DNA of 64,000 nucleotides, from the NCBI GenBank assembly GCA_011087645.1, contig JAALLF010000004.1, positions 1 to 64,000 on the forward strand. Direction: 5' to 3'. Below, in pieces: positions 27,931 through 36,433 of the stretch; the stretch's first letter is position 1, and each line of letters begins with the position of its first letter. The DNA comes from Alphaproteobacteria bacterium. Lineage in GTDB: Bacteria; Pseudomonadota; Alphaproteobacteria; UBA6615. The notes beneath the pieces were generated by a model that had not been told where the DNA came from, ran no database searches, and saw nothing but the letters and a program-made list of their open reading frames with translations. The position numbers and the translations under genes are program-made.

Positions 27931-29169
27931 ATGATGCGCGCATTCACCGAACAGAAGATGAAACGCTGGGCCGAGCAGCGTTGGATTCTCGATGCGATAA
28001 TTTCGAGCGTCGGTATGGAGTGGGATCAGCCGCGTTTGGGCTACACCATGTTCCCCTGCGGCCCCGACGCGGTGGGCGATTTCCGCACTGTCGGCATGCG
28101 CACCAAGAAATTCAACGATATGCACCGCGAATTTGCCGGCGCGGCGCGCCGTCGTGAGGCGAAAGCCAAGGCGTTCTAGGCCGAGGACAGACTGGTGTCG
28201 GCCCGCGAGAGTTATTTTATCGCCTCCCTGCTCTACTCCGCCGCGCGCTGGCCGATCTTCGAAGCCAGCGACCTGCACATCGAATACAATCAGCACATGG
28301 TCGATTGCTACGACAAGTACATCGCCTATGCGCCGCGGCCGATCGAGCGGGTCGAGATTCCCTTCGGCGACGGCGTATTGCCGGGCTTCCTTGCCCTGCC
28401 CCACGAACCCAAAGATGGCGAAAAGTTCGCCTGCGCCATCGGCATCGACGGCATGGACGGGTCGAAGGAAATCATGTGCTCGATGTATGGCGACAAGATG
28501 CTCGAGCGCGGCATGGCGAGCTTCGTTTATGACGGACCGGGCCAAGGCGAATGTCCGGTAAACGGCGTCTATGTCACCAAGGACAACCATATGGCCGCCG
28601 CCCAGGCGGTCTATGACTGGCTTATCGAGCATCCGGCCATCGATAAAGACCGGCTGGTTATCTTCGGGATCAGCTTCGGCTCGTTCTTTGGCCTGCAGGC
28701 GGCCGCGCAATTGGGCGACAAAGTGAAGGGCGCGGCGGTTAGCTTCGTCTGCCACGAGCCTGGCTGCTACACCATTTTCAATATGGCCGCGCCGTCGTTT
28801 AAATTGCGCTTCATGTTCATGAGCAATCACGACAATGAGGAAGAATTCGACCAATTCATTAGCGAGTTCTCGCTCAACCCGGTGCTCGACCAGATCAAGT
28901 GCCCGGTCCTGGTTCAGGCCGGTCAGGACGAAGAACTAAGCCCCATCGAATGCACCGACGATGTCGTCGCCAAGCTGAACGTGCCGAAGAAACTGGTTTA
29001 TTACGAGGGCGAGCGCCACGCCATCGGTGGCGGCACCGCGGCCTATCTTGGCGAGAATTGGTATTCGATGCTCGCCGATTGGTGCCTCGACCGGGTGAAC
29101 GATAAACCGGCGCCGAACGAGAATGTGCTGATCAACGCGCTCGGTCAGCAGGAAGTCACACCCTACTAA
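27931..29169 (+). pseudogene. Alpha/beta hydrolase (DHPON-hydrolase-like) interrupted by in-frame TAG
   Basis: ATG 27931, with a GGGGGAG ribosome site, opens 82 codons ending in TAG at 28177-28179. The same frame then continues for 330 codons to TAA at 29169. The downstream part holds a hydrolase core with FGISFGSFFGLQ (nucleophile Ser), Asp in AGQDEELSP and His in EGERHAIGGG. The upstream part looks like the helical N-terminal region of 2,6-dihydroxypseudooxynicotine-hydrolase-like enzymes. A GTG at 28195 has GAGGAC six bases before it, so the downstream part may still be made as a 324-residue protein. Whether this is decay, a sequencing error or a genuine two-ORF arrangement is open. Confidence 0.7.
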
Positions 29170-29174
29170 ACAAA

Positions 29175-29300
29175 ATCCCTCTCCCGGCGGGAGAGGGTGG
29201 CGAGCGAAAGCGAGCCGGGTGAGGGGTTAGGGACGATGAAGGGTTTCTTCGGATATAGCGTAACCCCTCACCCCAACCCCTCTCCCGCAAGGAGAGGGGC
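29175..29300. repeat. CT-rich palindromic intergenic repeat
   Basis: CCCTCTCCC-GGCG-GGGAGAGGG-type hairpin at 29177-29197 and a second, CCAACCCCTCTCCCGCAAGGAGAGG-like, near 29263-29299. The segments GGTGAGGGGTTAGGG and CCCCTCACCCC between them also pair. Located between convergent genes (the hydrolase and the flavin reductase). The same style of repeat forms the innermost layer at 18640-18740. It may act as a bidirectional terminator. Confidence 0.75.
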
Positions 29301-29330
29301 TTAAGCCCCACCGCGTAAAATACGACTGTT

Positions 29331-29954
29331 TTAGCGCGGTTGCCCGTCGACGAATTCGCGCTCGAGAATGTCGCCGAGGGTGGAGTAGAAAAAACCGTTC
29401 AGGCGCCCGATCGGAGCCAGTTTCTTCATGTCGATATAGCCGTTGGTCATACAAGCGGGATCGACGTGGAAGTGAACCACTTCGCCGATCACCAACGGAT
29501 GGTTTCGCGGCCCTAGTTCGATGACCTGGTGCAGCTTACATTCGAAATGAATGGGAACCTCCTTCACCCGCGGTGAGTTTACTTTCACCGCGGGGATCGG
29601 CGTCAGGCCGGTATCCTCGAATTCGCTGTCGCCTTCGGGTATGGCGTTGGCGGAGTCGACCATTTCCTGCCAGACCGGCTCGGTGACAACGTTGAAGCAG
29701 AAGTCGCCCATTTCCTTGATGTTCTTCAACGTGTGCTTCTCGGTTCCATCGGGGTTGCGTGCAATAGTCAGCGAGATCATCGGCGGTATCACGCAGACCA
29801 CGGTAAAAAAGCTAAACGGCGCCAGATTGGTTTGACCGTCTTTGTTCACTGTCGAGGCCCAGCCGATGGGACGCGGCACGACAGCGCCGGTTAGCAGCCG
29901 GTATACTTCGCGCGGCTCTATTTCCGACGGATCAAATTCCAAATATTCCGACAT
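29331..29954 (-). CDS. Flavin reductase-like FMN-binding split-barrel protein
   Basis: 207 residues. The split-barrel motif RLLTGAVVPRPIGWASTVNKDGQTNLAPFSFF near the N-terminus is the FMN-binding signature, and TEKHTLKNIKEMGDFCFNVV follows as in flavin reductase/DIM6-NTAB proteins. It may supply reduced flavin to a two-component monooxygenase or carry out a flavin-dependent reduction. ATG 29954 has AGGAG 11 bases upstream; the longer frame to 30089 has no support. Divergent from the HSL-type esterase and located in the catabolic island. No partner oxygenase is adjacent. Confidence 0.88.
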   Translation of the reverse strand: MSEYLEFDPSEIEPREVYRLLTGAVVPRPIGWASTVNKDGQTNLAPFSFFTVVCVIPPMISLTIARNPDGTEKHTLKNIKEMGDFCFNVVTEPVWQEMVDSANAIPEGDSEFEDTGLTPIPAVKVNSPRVKEVPIHFECKLHQVIELGPRNHPLVIGEVVHFHVDPACMTNGYIDMKKLAPIGRLNGFFYSTLGDILEREFVDGQPR

Positions 29955-30129
29955 TGTCTTGAGGCTCCTGAAGCGGGCTGAATTGTACGGTGGCACGCCG
30001 TTAAACAATGCCAACCGGCCCAGGTCAACGCCCACCGGGTGCTCGCGCGTCATTGACGGCGGCGGGCTAAGTCCCGGACAATGCGACAATCACGTAGGCG
30101 ATCGAGAATCCAATAAAGGGGAGAACGCT

Positions 30130-31059
30130 ATGTACGTCGATCCGCAAATTAAGAAATTCGTCGAAGATCTGGGCGCGCAGAACCCGCCACACCCGGTCGA
30201 TATGGGTCTTGAAGGCGCGCGCGATGGTTTCAGTCAGCTATGGCAGGCGGTCAATCCACCGACCCGCGAGCTGGCGCGCAACGACGAGATTACCATCGCC
30301 GGCCCGCGCGGTGATATCCGTTGTAAGGTCTATGCGCCCCACGCGGATGGCGGCGTGCTGCCGGTTCTCGCCTATTTCCATGGTGGCGGCTGCTGCATGA
30401 TGTCACCCCAGGACTATGAGGGAACCAACACGGCTCTGGCGGACGACGCCCACTGCATTGTCGTCGCACCGCAATACCGTTTAGCGCCAGAGCACCCCTT
30501 CCCGGCGCCATTGGAGGATTGCTACGCAACGTTACGCTGGCTGCAGGACAATGCTGCCGATCTGGGCGGCGATCCGTCGCGTATCGCCATCGCCGGCGAT
30601 AGCGGCGGCGGTTATTTGACGGCGGCGGTCGCTTTGGAGGCGAAGCGTAACGACACGCCGCAGCCGGCATTGCAGGTGCTGATCTATCCGATGACGGATA
30701 TGGCCGGCTTGCCGCCGAGCCGGGTTGAAGAAACCATGTTCCTCGACGACCGGACCCTGCAATGGGTGATCGGTATGCATGTGGGCGATAATCGCCTCGA
30801 TCCCCGCGCCTCGCCGATCCATGCCGAAGATCATTCTGGTCTGGCGCCGGCCATGGTGATCGCGGCGAGCATCGACCCCTTGCGTGATGAGGGTCGTGCC
30901 TATGCGTCCAAGCTCCAAAATGCCGGCGTGCCGACCCAGTACCACCTCTATCAGGGCGTAGTGCACGGCTTTTTTAATTTTGGCGGCTTTTCCGACCAAG
31001 CGAATACGGCGGTGCAGCAAGTCGTGAGTGCGTTGAAGGCGGCCTACGCCAACAGCTAG
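30130..31059 (+). CDS. Hormone-sensitive-lipase family alpha/beta hydrolase (esterase)
   Basis: 309 residues. HSL-family motifs are complete: HGGG at 84-87 (oxyanion hole), nucleophile S158 in GDSGGGYLTAA, Asp in ASIDPLRDEG and His in GVVHGFFNFGG. These enzymes hydrolyse short-chain acyl esters, and the substrate here is unknown. ATG 30130 is preceded by AGGGGAG; a longer in-frame opening to 29842 only overlaps the flavin reductase on the other strand. Three other hydrolases of the same superfamily lie within 20 kb. Confidence 0.92.
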   Translation: MYVDPQIKKFVEDLGAQNPPHPVDMGLEGARDGFSQLWQAVNPPTRELARNDEITIAGPRGDIRCKVYAPHADGGVLPVLAYFHGGGCCMMSPQDYEGTNTALADDAHCIVVAPQYRLAPEHPFPAPLEDCYATLRWLQDNAADLGGDPSRIAIAGDSGGGYLTAAVALEAKRNDTPQPALQVLIYPMTDMAGLPPSRVEETMFLDDRTLQWVIGMHVGDNRLDPRASPIHAEDHSGLAPAMVIAASIDPLRDEGRAYASKLQNAGVPTQYHLYQGVVHGFFNFGGFSDQANTAVQQVVSALKAAYANS

Positions 31060-31118
31060 AGGCGAAAAAGCCGCAGCCGGGACAGAACGGGCTACGGCTT
31101 TTAGGCGTCGTTGAACGG

Positions 31119-31895
31119 TTATTCGGGTTTGTACGCCAAAAAGGCGTAGCCGAAGACCTCGAATAGGCGTGCGTTGCTTTCGCCGCCGGCGCCCCCGAAC
31201 GTGTCGACCGGCCGGCCGATCTGCACATTCACGAACCCGGCTTTTTCCATCAACTCTTTCCAGCCATCACACGGAAGGCCACCGGCGATTCAAGCCGTCC
31301 AAAGATCGATGTCACTCACCGCCGATTCCGGCACCGGCGCTCCGTTGGCGATGTCGGCGAATTGCAGCCGTCCGCCGGGTTTGAGCACCCGGCTGATCTC
31401 GTCGAAAACCAATGCCTTGTCGGCGCACAGGTTGATCACGCCATTGCTGATAACCACATCCGCCCAACCGTCTTCGACCGGCATGTCTTCGATCAGCCCG
31501 TCGCGAAATTCGACATGGGACAGTTCCATATCCGCCGCCGTCCGCCGCGACTTGTCGAGCATCTCTTCAGTCATATCGATACCGACAACCTGGCCTTCAG
31601 GGCCAACCTGTTGCGCGGCGATAAACACGTCGAAACCCCCGCCGGAGCCTATATCGACGACCCGTTCGCCGGCATTCAGCGATTGCAGGGAAAATGGATT
31701 GCCGACGCCGGCAAATGACTCGATCGCCGCATCGGGCAATGCACTGACGACCGTGTCGTCGTAGCCTAGGCGCTTGGCCAACGGCCGGCCTGTGTGGAAA
31801 TGAAATTCACCATGGGGGTCCACAGCGACCTCCTGATACTTCGCCCTCACCTCATCGCGTAAGGCGACCGGATCGACTGGCGTTTGCCCGCTCAT
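31119..31895 (-). CDS. SAM-dependent methyltransferase with in-frame TGA at a conserved Cys site (candidate selenoprotein)
   Basis: The frame from ATG 31895 reads 201 codons, TGA at 31292-31290, then 56 further codons to TAA at 31119. The SAM-binding core is VVDIGSGGGFDVFIAA (79-94), with GIDMTEEML, SNGVINLCADK and RVLKPGGRL. Around the stop the sequence is DLWTA-stop-IAGGLP; ArsM-type methyltransferases have W-x-x-C-[IV]-A-G there, so TGA replaces a conserved Cys. The tail (GWKELMEKAGF, then GGESNARLFEVFGYAFLAYKPE) is clearly family-like, so the frame has been maintained. Other ArsM Cys positions are Val (AGVGNPF) and Gly (SNGVINL). Selenocysteine is the favoured reading; otherwise it is a nonsense mutant. 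CCGGU (31285-31281) can pair with GCUGG (31264-31260) as a possible SECIS stem. Confidence 0.7.
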
Positions 31896-32154
31896 ATGGA
31901 TACTCCTCGCTAGGTATGCCCCGCCGATCAGGCCTGCGTGGGTGTAAGGCTACGCATTGGAATAATCGGATTAGTACAAAGTACGCCATTCCATCCTGAA
32001 TCGCTGTGATATTCGTCACTGCTTGGCGACCGACCCCGAAACACATGAAACAAATTTTTCATTGGCGAACATTTTGTAGATGTTTATACTTTCCTCGGGG
32101 CGCTTTCTGACTGGAACACAGGCGCGTAACGCCACATTGGTAGGGGCAAAAATC

Positions 32155-32517
32155 GTGAGTACATCGCTTTTTGAACATTATGGGGGCTTCGCGAAAATCA
32201 GCCGCGTCGTTTCCGAATTCTACGACCGTATGCTGGACTCACCGAATTTGGCGAGTTATTTCGAGAACACCAATATGCGGCGCCTGGTCGATCACCAGAC
32301 CAAGTTTATCGCGTCGTTAATGGGCGGTCCGGCGGAATACTCCAATGAAGCGTTGGAGCGCGCCCATGCTAGGCTTAACATCGATCAGGCTTCGTTCGAT
32401 GAAATGCTAAACCTGCTGGCGGAGACGCTGGAAGATTTCGAATTCGACGATACGGATATCAAAACATTAGCGAGCGAAATGAAGAGCCGGTCGAAGTTCA
32501 TAATTACCCGGCAATAG
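32155..32517 (+). CDS. Group 1-type truncated hemoglobin
   Basis: 120 residues from GTG 32155, preceded by AGGGGC. The 2-on-2 globin pattern is visible: SLFEHYGGFAKISRVVSEFYDRML (helices A-B with Tyr), LVDHQTKFIASLMGGP (helix E) and the proximal heme His in LERAHARLNI (helix F). It binds heme and probably O2, NO or CO. The next gene, a class III nucleotide cyclase, begins 3 bases after the stop, which suggests the globin acts as its sensor or regulator. An upstream in-frame ATG (32080) would add 25 unlikely residues. Confidence 0.88.
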   Translation: MSTSLFEHYGGFAKISRVVSEFYDRMLDSPNLASYFENTNMRRLVDHQTKFIASLMGGPAEYSNEALERAHARLNIDQASFDEMLNLLAETLEDFEFDDTDIKTLASEMKSRSKFIITRQ

Positions 32518-32520
32518 ATT

Positions 32521-33597
32521 ATGCCTGACGACCCTTCCAAGCCGATAGACGCCGCCGATGGCGCGACGCTGAAACAGTTGATTCAGTCGCTTGGTATTGG
32601 GGCCGCGATCGTCGATACGGAAACCTGGGCTATCGAGTTCGAGAACGCCAAATTCTTCCAGTGGTTCCCGCCGGTCGAAGATACCGATGAACCGCTCATC
32701 GCCCGGGTGCCAGGCTTAAACATCAAACGCGCCAAGGAACGCATGAGCGGCACCCGCCCTTACCGAAGCGAGGTCGAGAGCCGTTCGGAAACTCGCACAA
32801 TACCCATTGTGGTTTAACTAAAAGCCTTGCCCGATGGCGACGGTCGCCGTGCGCTTGTCGAATGCCGCGATATCTCGAAGCAGCGCGAGGCTGAGTTTAT
32901 GCTCGAATCTTATTCGACCATGTCCGAGCGTCACACTCGTGATCTGCAGAAGGAAAAAGAGCGGGTCGAGAAGCTGCTGCTCAATATTATGCCGCGGACA
33001 ATCTACGAGGAGCTCAAGGATTACGGCACGACGACGCCGCAGCGTTTCGAAGATGCCACGGTGATCATGCTCGATTTCGTCGATTTTACCGAAATGGCCA
33101 TATCGCAGGACCCCAGCGGCCTGATCGCCGAGCTCAACGACATATTCTCCGCCTTCGACCGTATCGTCGAACTGTTCGGCTGCGAACGCATCAAGACGAT
33201 CGGCGATGCCTATATGGCGGTATCGGGCGTGCCGGAGGAAACCCCTGAACACGCCCAGAACGTCGCCCGGGTGGCTCTGCGCATGAAGCGCTATCTCGAG
33301 AAACGAAACGCGGCTCACGCCGAACAATGGCTATGCCGGATCGGCATCAACACGGGGCCCGTAATTGGCTCCATCGTCGGCATTCAAAAATATGTCTACG
33401 ATATATTTGGCCCCGGCGTGAACTTAGCCGCGCGCATGGAAGAGTTCGCCGAGCCCATGTCGATTACCTTGTGCGAGAGCACTTACGACTTGCTCAAAGA
33501 CGAGTTCGTCTGCACCGAAATTGGCGAGGCCGAGATCAAGGGTTTTGGCAGCCAGCGACTGTTCCAGCTCGACAGCGAGATCAGCAGCCGGCGCTAA
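32521..33597 (+). pseudogene. PAS-like/class III adenylate cyclase interrupted by in-frame TAA
   Basis: ATG 32521 opens 98 codons with a PAS-like domain (GIGAAIVDTETWAIEFENAKFF) and stops at TAA 32815-32817. The same frame resumes with LKALPDGDGRRALVECRDISKQ, a coiled-coil linker, then a full cyclase catalytic domain: VIMLDFVDFTEMA (metal Asp), IKTIGDAYMAVSG (Lys of the adenine pair) and YDIFGPGVNLAARM (Asp and Arg). Lys-Asp favours ATP over GTP. The downstream part could be expressed alone from TTG 32827. It is coupled to the globin gene. A CAA or GAA to TAA change would explain the break, and a sequencing error cannot be excluded. Confidence 0.75.
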
Positions 33598-33609
33598 CCC
33601 GTCACCCCA

Positions 33610-33939
33610 TCATGCCGCCGCGCGCGGCCCCGCCAGAATAATCAGCGCACCAACGATGCAGACCGCCGCGCCAATTAAGTCCCAGCGGTCAGGCCGCGCG
33701 CCTTCGACCAGCCATAACCACAGCAGCGACGAGAATATGTAGACACCGCCATAGGCCGCATAAACGCGGCCGGCAAATGCGGAGTCGATCCGGGTCAGCG
33801 CCAGGGCAAACAACACCAGCAAGATCACGCCGGGGATCGTCCACAGCACGCTCTTATCCAGTCGTAGCCACGCCCAGAAGGCAAAGCTGCCGGCGATTTC
33901 GCCGAATGCCGCGACGCCGAACCAAAAATAGGTGGTCAT
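33610..33939 (-). CDS. YnfA/UPF0060 family small membrane protein
   Basis: 109 residues from ATG 33939. Four hydrophobic helices ([76 protein letters not shown]) and the family motif [19 protein letters not shown] identify YnfA, an SMR-like inner-membrane family. Function is not settled; a transport role has been proposed. It lies 13 bases after a MAPEG-type gene on the same strand, probably one transcript. Confidence 0.92.
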   Translation of the reverse strand: MTTYFWFGVAAFGEIAGSFAFWAWLRLDKSVLWTIPGVILLVLFALALTRIDSAFAGRVYAAYGGVYIFSSLLWLWLVEGARPDRWDLIGAAVCIVGALIILAGPRAAA

Positions 33940-33952
33940 AGCGGCCGTCCGG

Positions 33953-34342
33953 CTAGCCAATGATCTCGAGGAATATCATCAACATGCCGATCCATGAGAC
34001 CGCAAACGCCAGGGTCCGCAGCCAGGGAATGCCCAGGGTATAGACAATCGCGTGGGCGACCCGCGCCCAGAAGAAAATCAGAGCGCCTAGCGCCGTGGTT
34101 TCGTTGGCGACCCCGACGATCTGCGCGACCAGAACCAGTGCCGCGAACGGCGCCAGGTTTTCCACCATATTTTCGTGGACGCGCTTTGCCCGGCCAGCCC
34201 AGGCGGGCAGCTCCGGCGGGTTCTTCGGGTAACCCACGGCTTCCATGAGGCCCCAGGTCTTGATCCGCGACAGAATGTAGGGAACCCACAGCACGGCGCA
34301 TAGCGCGGCGCTGAGTGTCAGATAGAGCAAATCGGTGTTCAT
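33953..34342 (-). CDS. MAPEG-family membrane protein
   Basis: 129 residues from ATG 34342, preceded by GGGAG. It has four transmembrane helices. The loop [45 protein letters not shown] is typical of bacterial MAPEG proteins (the H-x-N-x-x-E-N-x-x-x-F pattern). MAPEG members include membrane glutathione transferases, but bacterial ones are largely uncharacterised. Followed by the YnfA-family gene. Longer in-frame extension to 34582 is not protein-like. Confidence 0.88.
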   Translation of the reverse strand: MNTDLLYLTLSAALCAVLWVPYILSRIKTWGLMEAVGYPKNPPELPAWAGRAKRVHENMVENLAPFAALVLVAQIVGVANETTALGALIFFWARVAHAIVYTLGIPWLRTLAFAVSWIGMLMIFLEIIG

Positions 34343-34475
34343 AATTGATCTCCCGCTAAATCGGATGATCGAAGGGTTGCCGTTTTGCCGATTCGATGAA
34401 AGAACCGATTTTCGCCACCCTGCCCTTATCACGCCGATCTGCGATATTGTGATTTCGCAAAATGGAGTGCCCTGA

Positions 34476-35198
34476 ATGGCTGATCGATTTGGACCGCGCG
34501 GTACATTCGCCATCGTGATCCCGCTGCAGAACGCCAATATGCAGCCCGAATACGAGGCGATGCGACCGGCGGGGATCAACAACCAGATTTATCGTTTCGA
34601 TATATCCGCCCACGATAAGGCGTCCGAGGCCGTTCTCGACGCGGTCCCAGGGTCGCTATTGTGCTGGCCCGATATGATCATCGGCGGCGTGTCAATGGAA
34701 ATGCACGCATGGTCACACGACCAGTAGCTGGCCTATCGCGGTGAATTTGCCGCCCGCGCTCAAGGCACGTCAACGGTACTGGCGACCGATGCCACGGAAG
34801 CGGCGTTGCGGACAATCGGCGCCAAGCGGATCGGCATATTGGCGCCGATGTCGGCGCGAAACTCACAGAGCGCCAAAGATTACTATCAAGCCGCTGGCTT
34901 CGAGGTGCCTTACACCGCGGCGTTGGACATCAAAAAATCGGAAGACATTATCAATGTGACGCTTGAACAAATTCAGGCCGGCTTTGCGAAAATTAATCAC
35001 GACGATGTCGACACCCTTTTGCATGTCGGCGGCGCCCTGGGCATCGTCGCTATGATCGAAGAGCTGGAAGCGCGTTTCGGTAAGCCGGTGATCTCGGTCA
35101 ACGCGGCGACCTACTGGTACGCCTTACGGCGACACGGCGTGCGCGACCCGCTGCCTGGATTTGGTCAATTGCTGCAGCGCGCGGATCTGGCCGAATAG
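34476..35198 (+). pseudogene. Maleate isomerase/Asp-Glu racemase superfamily protein interrupted by in-frame TAG
   Basis: ATG 34476 opens 83 codons (FAIVIPLQNANMQPEYEAM, typical of the maleate isomerase/arylmalonate decarboxylase group) and stops at TAG 34725-34727. The frame continues through LAYRGEFAARAQGTSTV, RIGILAPMSARNSQSAKDYY and PVISVNAATYWYALRRHG to the stop at 35198. The flanks read CAG-TAG, so CAG to TAG is the simplest cause. The two catalytic Cys sites usual in this superfamily are not evident (GGVSMEMH and VNAATYW instead), so activity may differ even if the gene is intact. Enzymes of this group include NicE, which ends the nicotinate pathway. Confidence 0.75.
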
Positions 35199-35298
35199 GT
35201 GGCTAAACCTCTGTTTTGATTTTTTTGATCCCTAACGACGGATATGCGGGTTCAACCCCGTGTAAGGGTCAGACAATATTTCAACTGAGGAGACCTCG

Positions 35299-35814
35299 AT
35301 GTCATTTTCCCGCAAATCCGGCCTCACTAGCCTCGTCGCCGGCACCTTGATCCTCGGCCTGGCCGGCGCCGCCTTCGCGCAAGGCACCCCGGAACGTCCC
35401 GGGCCCGGTGGAGAACGTCCCAGTTTCGCCCGTGAGGGTGGACCCGAAGGAGGCCAACGTCGGAGCCGTCATGGCGGCCGTCAACTGGAATTGCTCGACA
35501 CCGACGGTAGTGGCTCGGCGAGCCGTGAGGAAATTTCCGGCGAATTGGGCCGGCTCTTGGGAGCTGCCGACGTGGACGGTAACGGTCAACTCTCCCCCGA
35601 CGAGTTTCGCCGCCGTGGTTCGTTCTTCATTCGCCTTGGAACCACCACATTTTTCGACTTGATTGACACCAACGGTGATCAGCAAATCTCCGACGAGGAA
35701 TTGAACCAGCCCATGGAACGTTGGTTCGCCCGGCGGGATGAGAATAGCGATGGCAATATCGATGCCGAGGAATTCAACCAAGAACGGCGCGCCTTCAAAC
35801 GTCGACACCGCTAA
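35299..35814 (+). CDS. Secreted EF-hand calcium-binding protein
   Basis: 171 residues. A signal peptide (SLVAGTLILGLAGAAFAQG) is followed by a Gly/Pro/Arg-rich linker and four EF-hand loops: DTDGSGSASREE (about 67-78), DVDGNGQLSPDE (91-102), DTNGDQQISDEE (122-133) and DENSDGNIDAEE (146-157). It ends in a basic tail (RRAFKRRHR). Likely periplasmic calcium buffer or sensor. An ECF sigma factor and a membrane protein follow, suggesting a calcium- or envelope-linked signalling unit. Ribosome site GAGGAG precedes the ATG. Confidence 0.92.
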   Translation: MSFSRKSGLTSLVAGTLILGLAGAAFAQGTPERPGPGGERPSFAREGGPEGGQRRSRHGGRQLELLDTDGSGSASREEISGELGRLLGAADVDGNGQLSPDEFRRRGSFFIRLGTTTFFDLIDTNGDQQISDEELNQPMERWFARRDENSDGNIDAEEFNQERRAFKRRHR

Positions 35815-35842
35815 AGCGCCGAAACGTGAGGCCGTAAGCCCG

Positions 35843-36433
35843 GTGGCAGAGATAACCCGTTTTCCGGAAAACCGTTCCTCGCCGGTGGCCGATCCCGGCC
35901 GCATCGCTCGCGCCGCCGCGGGCGATGGGGGTGCATGGGCGGCGCTGGTAAACCGCCACCTGCCCGCGGTTACCCGCTGCGCCGCCTATATGCTGGGTGA
36001 CCGGACGGAGGCCGAAGACGTGGCGCAGGAGACCTTTGTTCGCCTGCACCGGAAGTTGGCGAGCTGGCAGGGTGGCGAAGACGGCCTATCGTCCTGGCTG
36101 CACCGGGTCACCGTCAATCTCAGCATAGACCGTAAACGCGCGCCGGCGCGTCCCGTATCGCTGGCCGATATTGGCGAGGTACCGGAACCGGCGGGTCTCG
36201 ATGGCCCGCTGGACCGTAAGCGCCATGTGGAGGCCGCCTTGGCCGATCTGCCCGCGCGCCAACGCGCGGCGTTGATCCTGGTGCACTATCAAGGCCTCAG
36301 CGGACGCGAGGCGGCATCGGCGCTCGATATTACCGTCGAGGCGCTGGAATCCCTTCTCGCCCGCGCCCGGCGAACCCTCAGAAATACACTGGCGCCAGTC
36401 CGCGCCGACCTCCTAGGAGCAAGCCATGATTGA
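35843..36433 (+). CDS. ECF-type RNA polymerase sigma factor
   Basis: About 196 residues if GTG 35843 is the start; ATGs upstream (35750, 35762) overlap the EF-hand gene and are less likely but possible. Sigma region 2 is visible in ALVNRHLPAVTRCAAYMLGDRTEAEDVAQETFVRLHRKL, and region 4 in LPARQRAALILVHYQGLSGREAASALDITVEALESLLARARRTLR. It directs polymerase to a specific stress or envelope regulon. The next gene overlaps by 8 bases and encodes a one-helix membrane protein that may be its anti-sigma factor. It sits right after the EF-hand gene. Confidence 0.92.
   Translation: MAEITRFPENRSSPVADPGRIARAAAGDGGAWAALVNRHLPAVTRCAAYMLGDRTEAEDVAQETFVRLHRKLASWQGGEDGLSSWLHRVTVNLSIDRKRAPARPVSLADIGEVPEPAGLDGPLDRKRHVEAALADLPARQRAALILVHYQGLSGREAASALDITVEALESLLARARRTLRNTLAPVRADLLGASHD

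Noticed and set aside
32815..32817. In-frame TAA in the cyclase as recoding
   Set aside because: No known recoding of TAA in bacteria of this type; nonsense mutation or sequence error is simpler.
25844..34727. TAG codons as pyrrolysine
   Set aside because: The affected families (alpha/beta hydrolases, racemase-like) are not Pyl proteins, several neighbouring genes end normally at TAG, and no pyl genes are in view.
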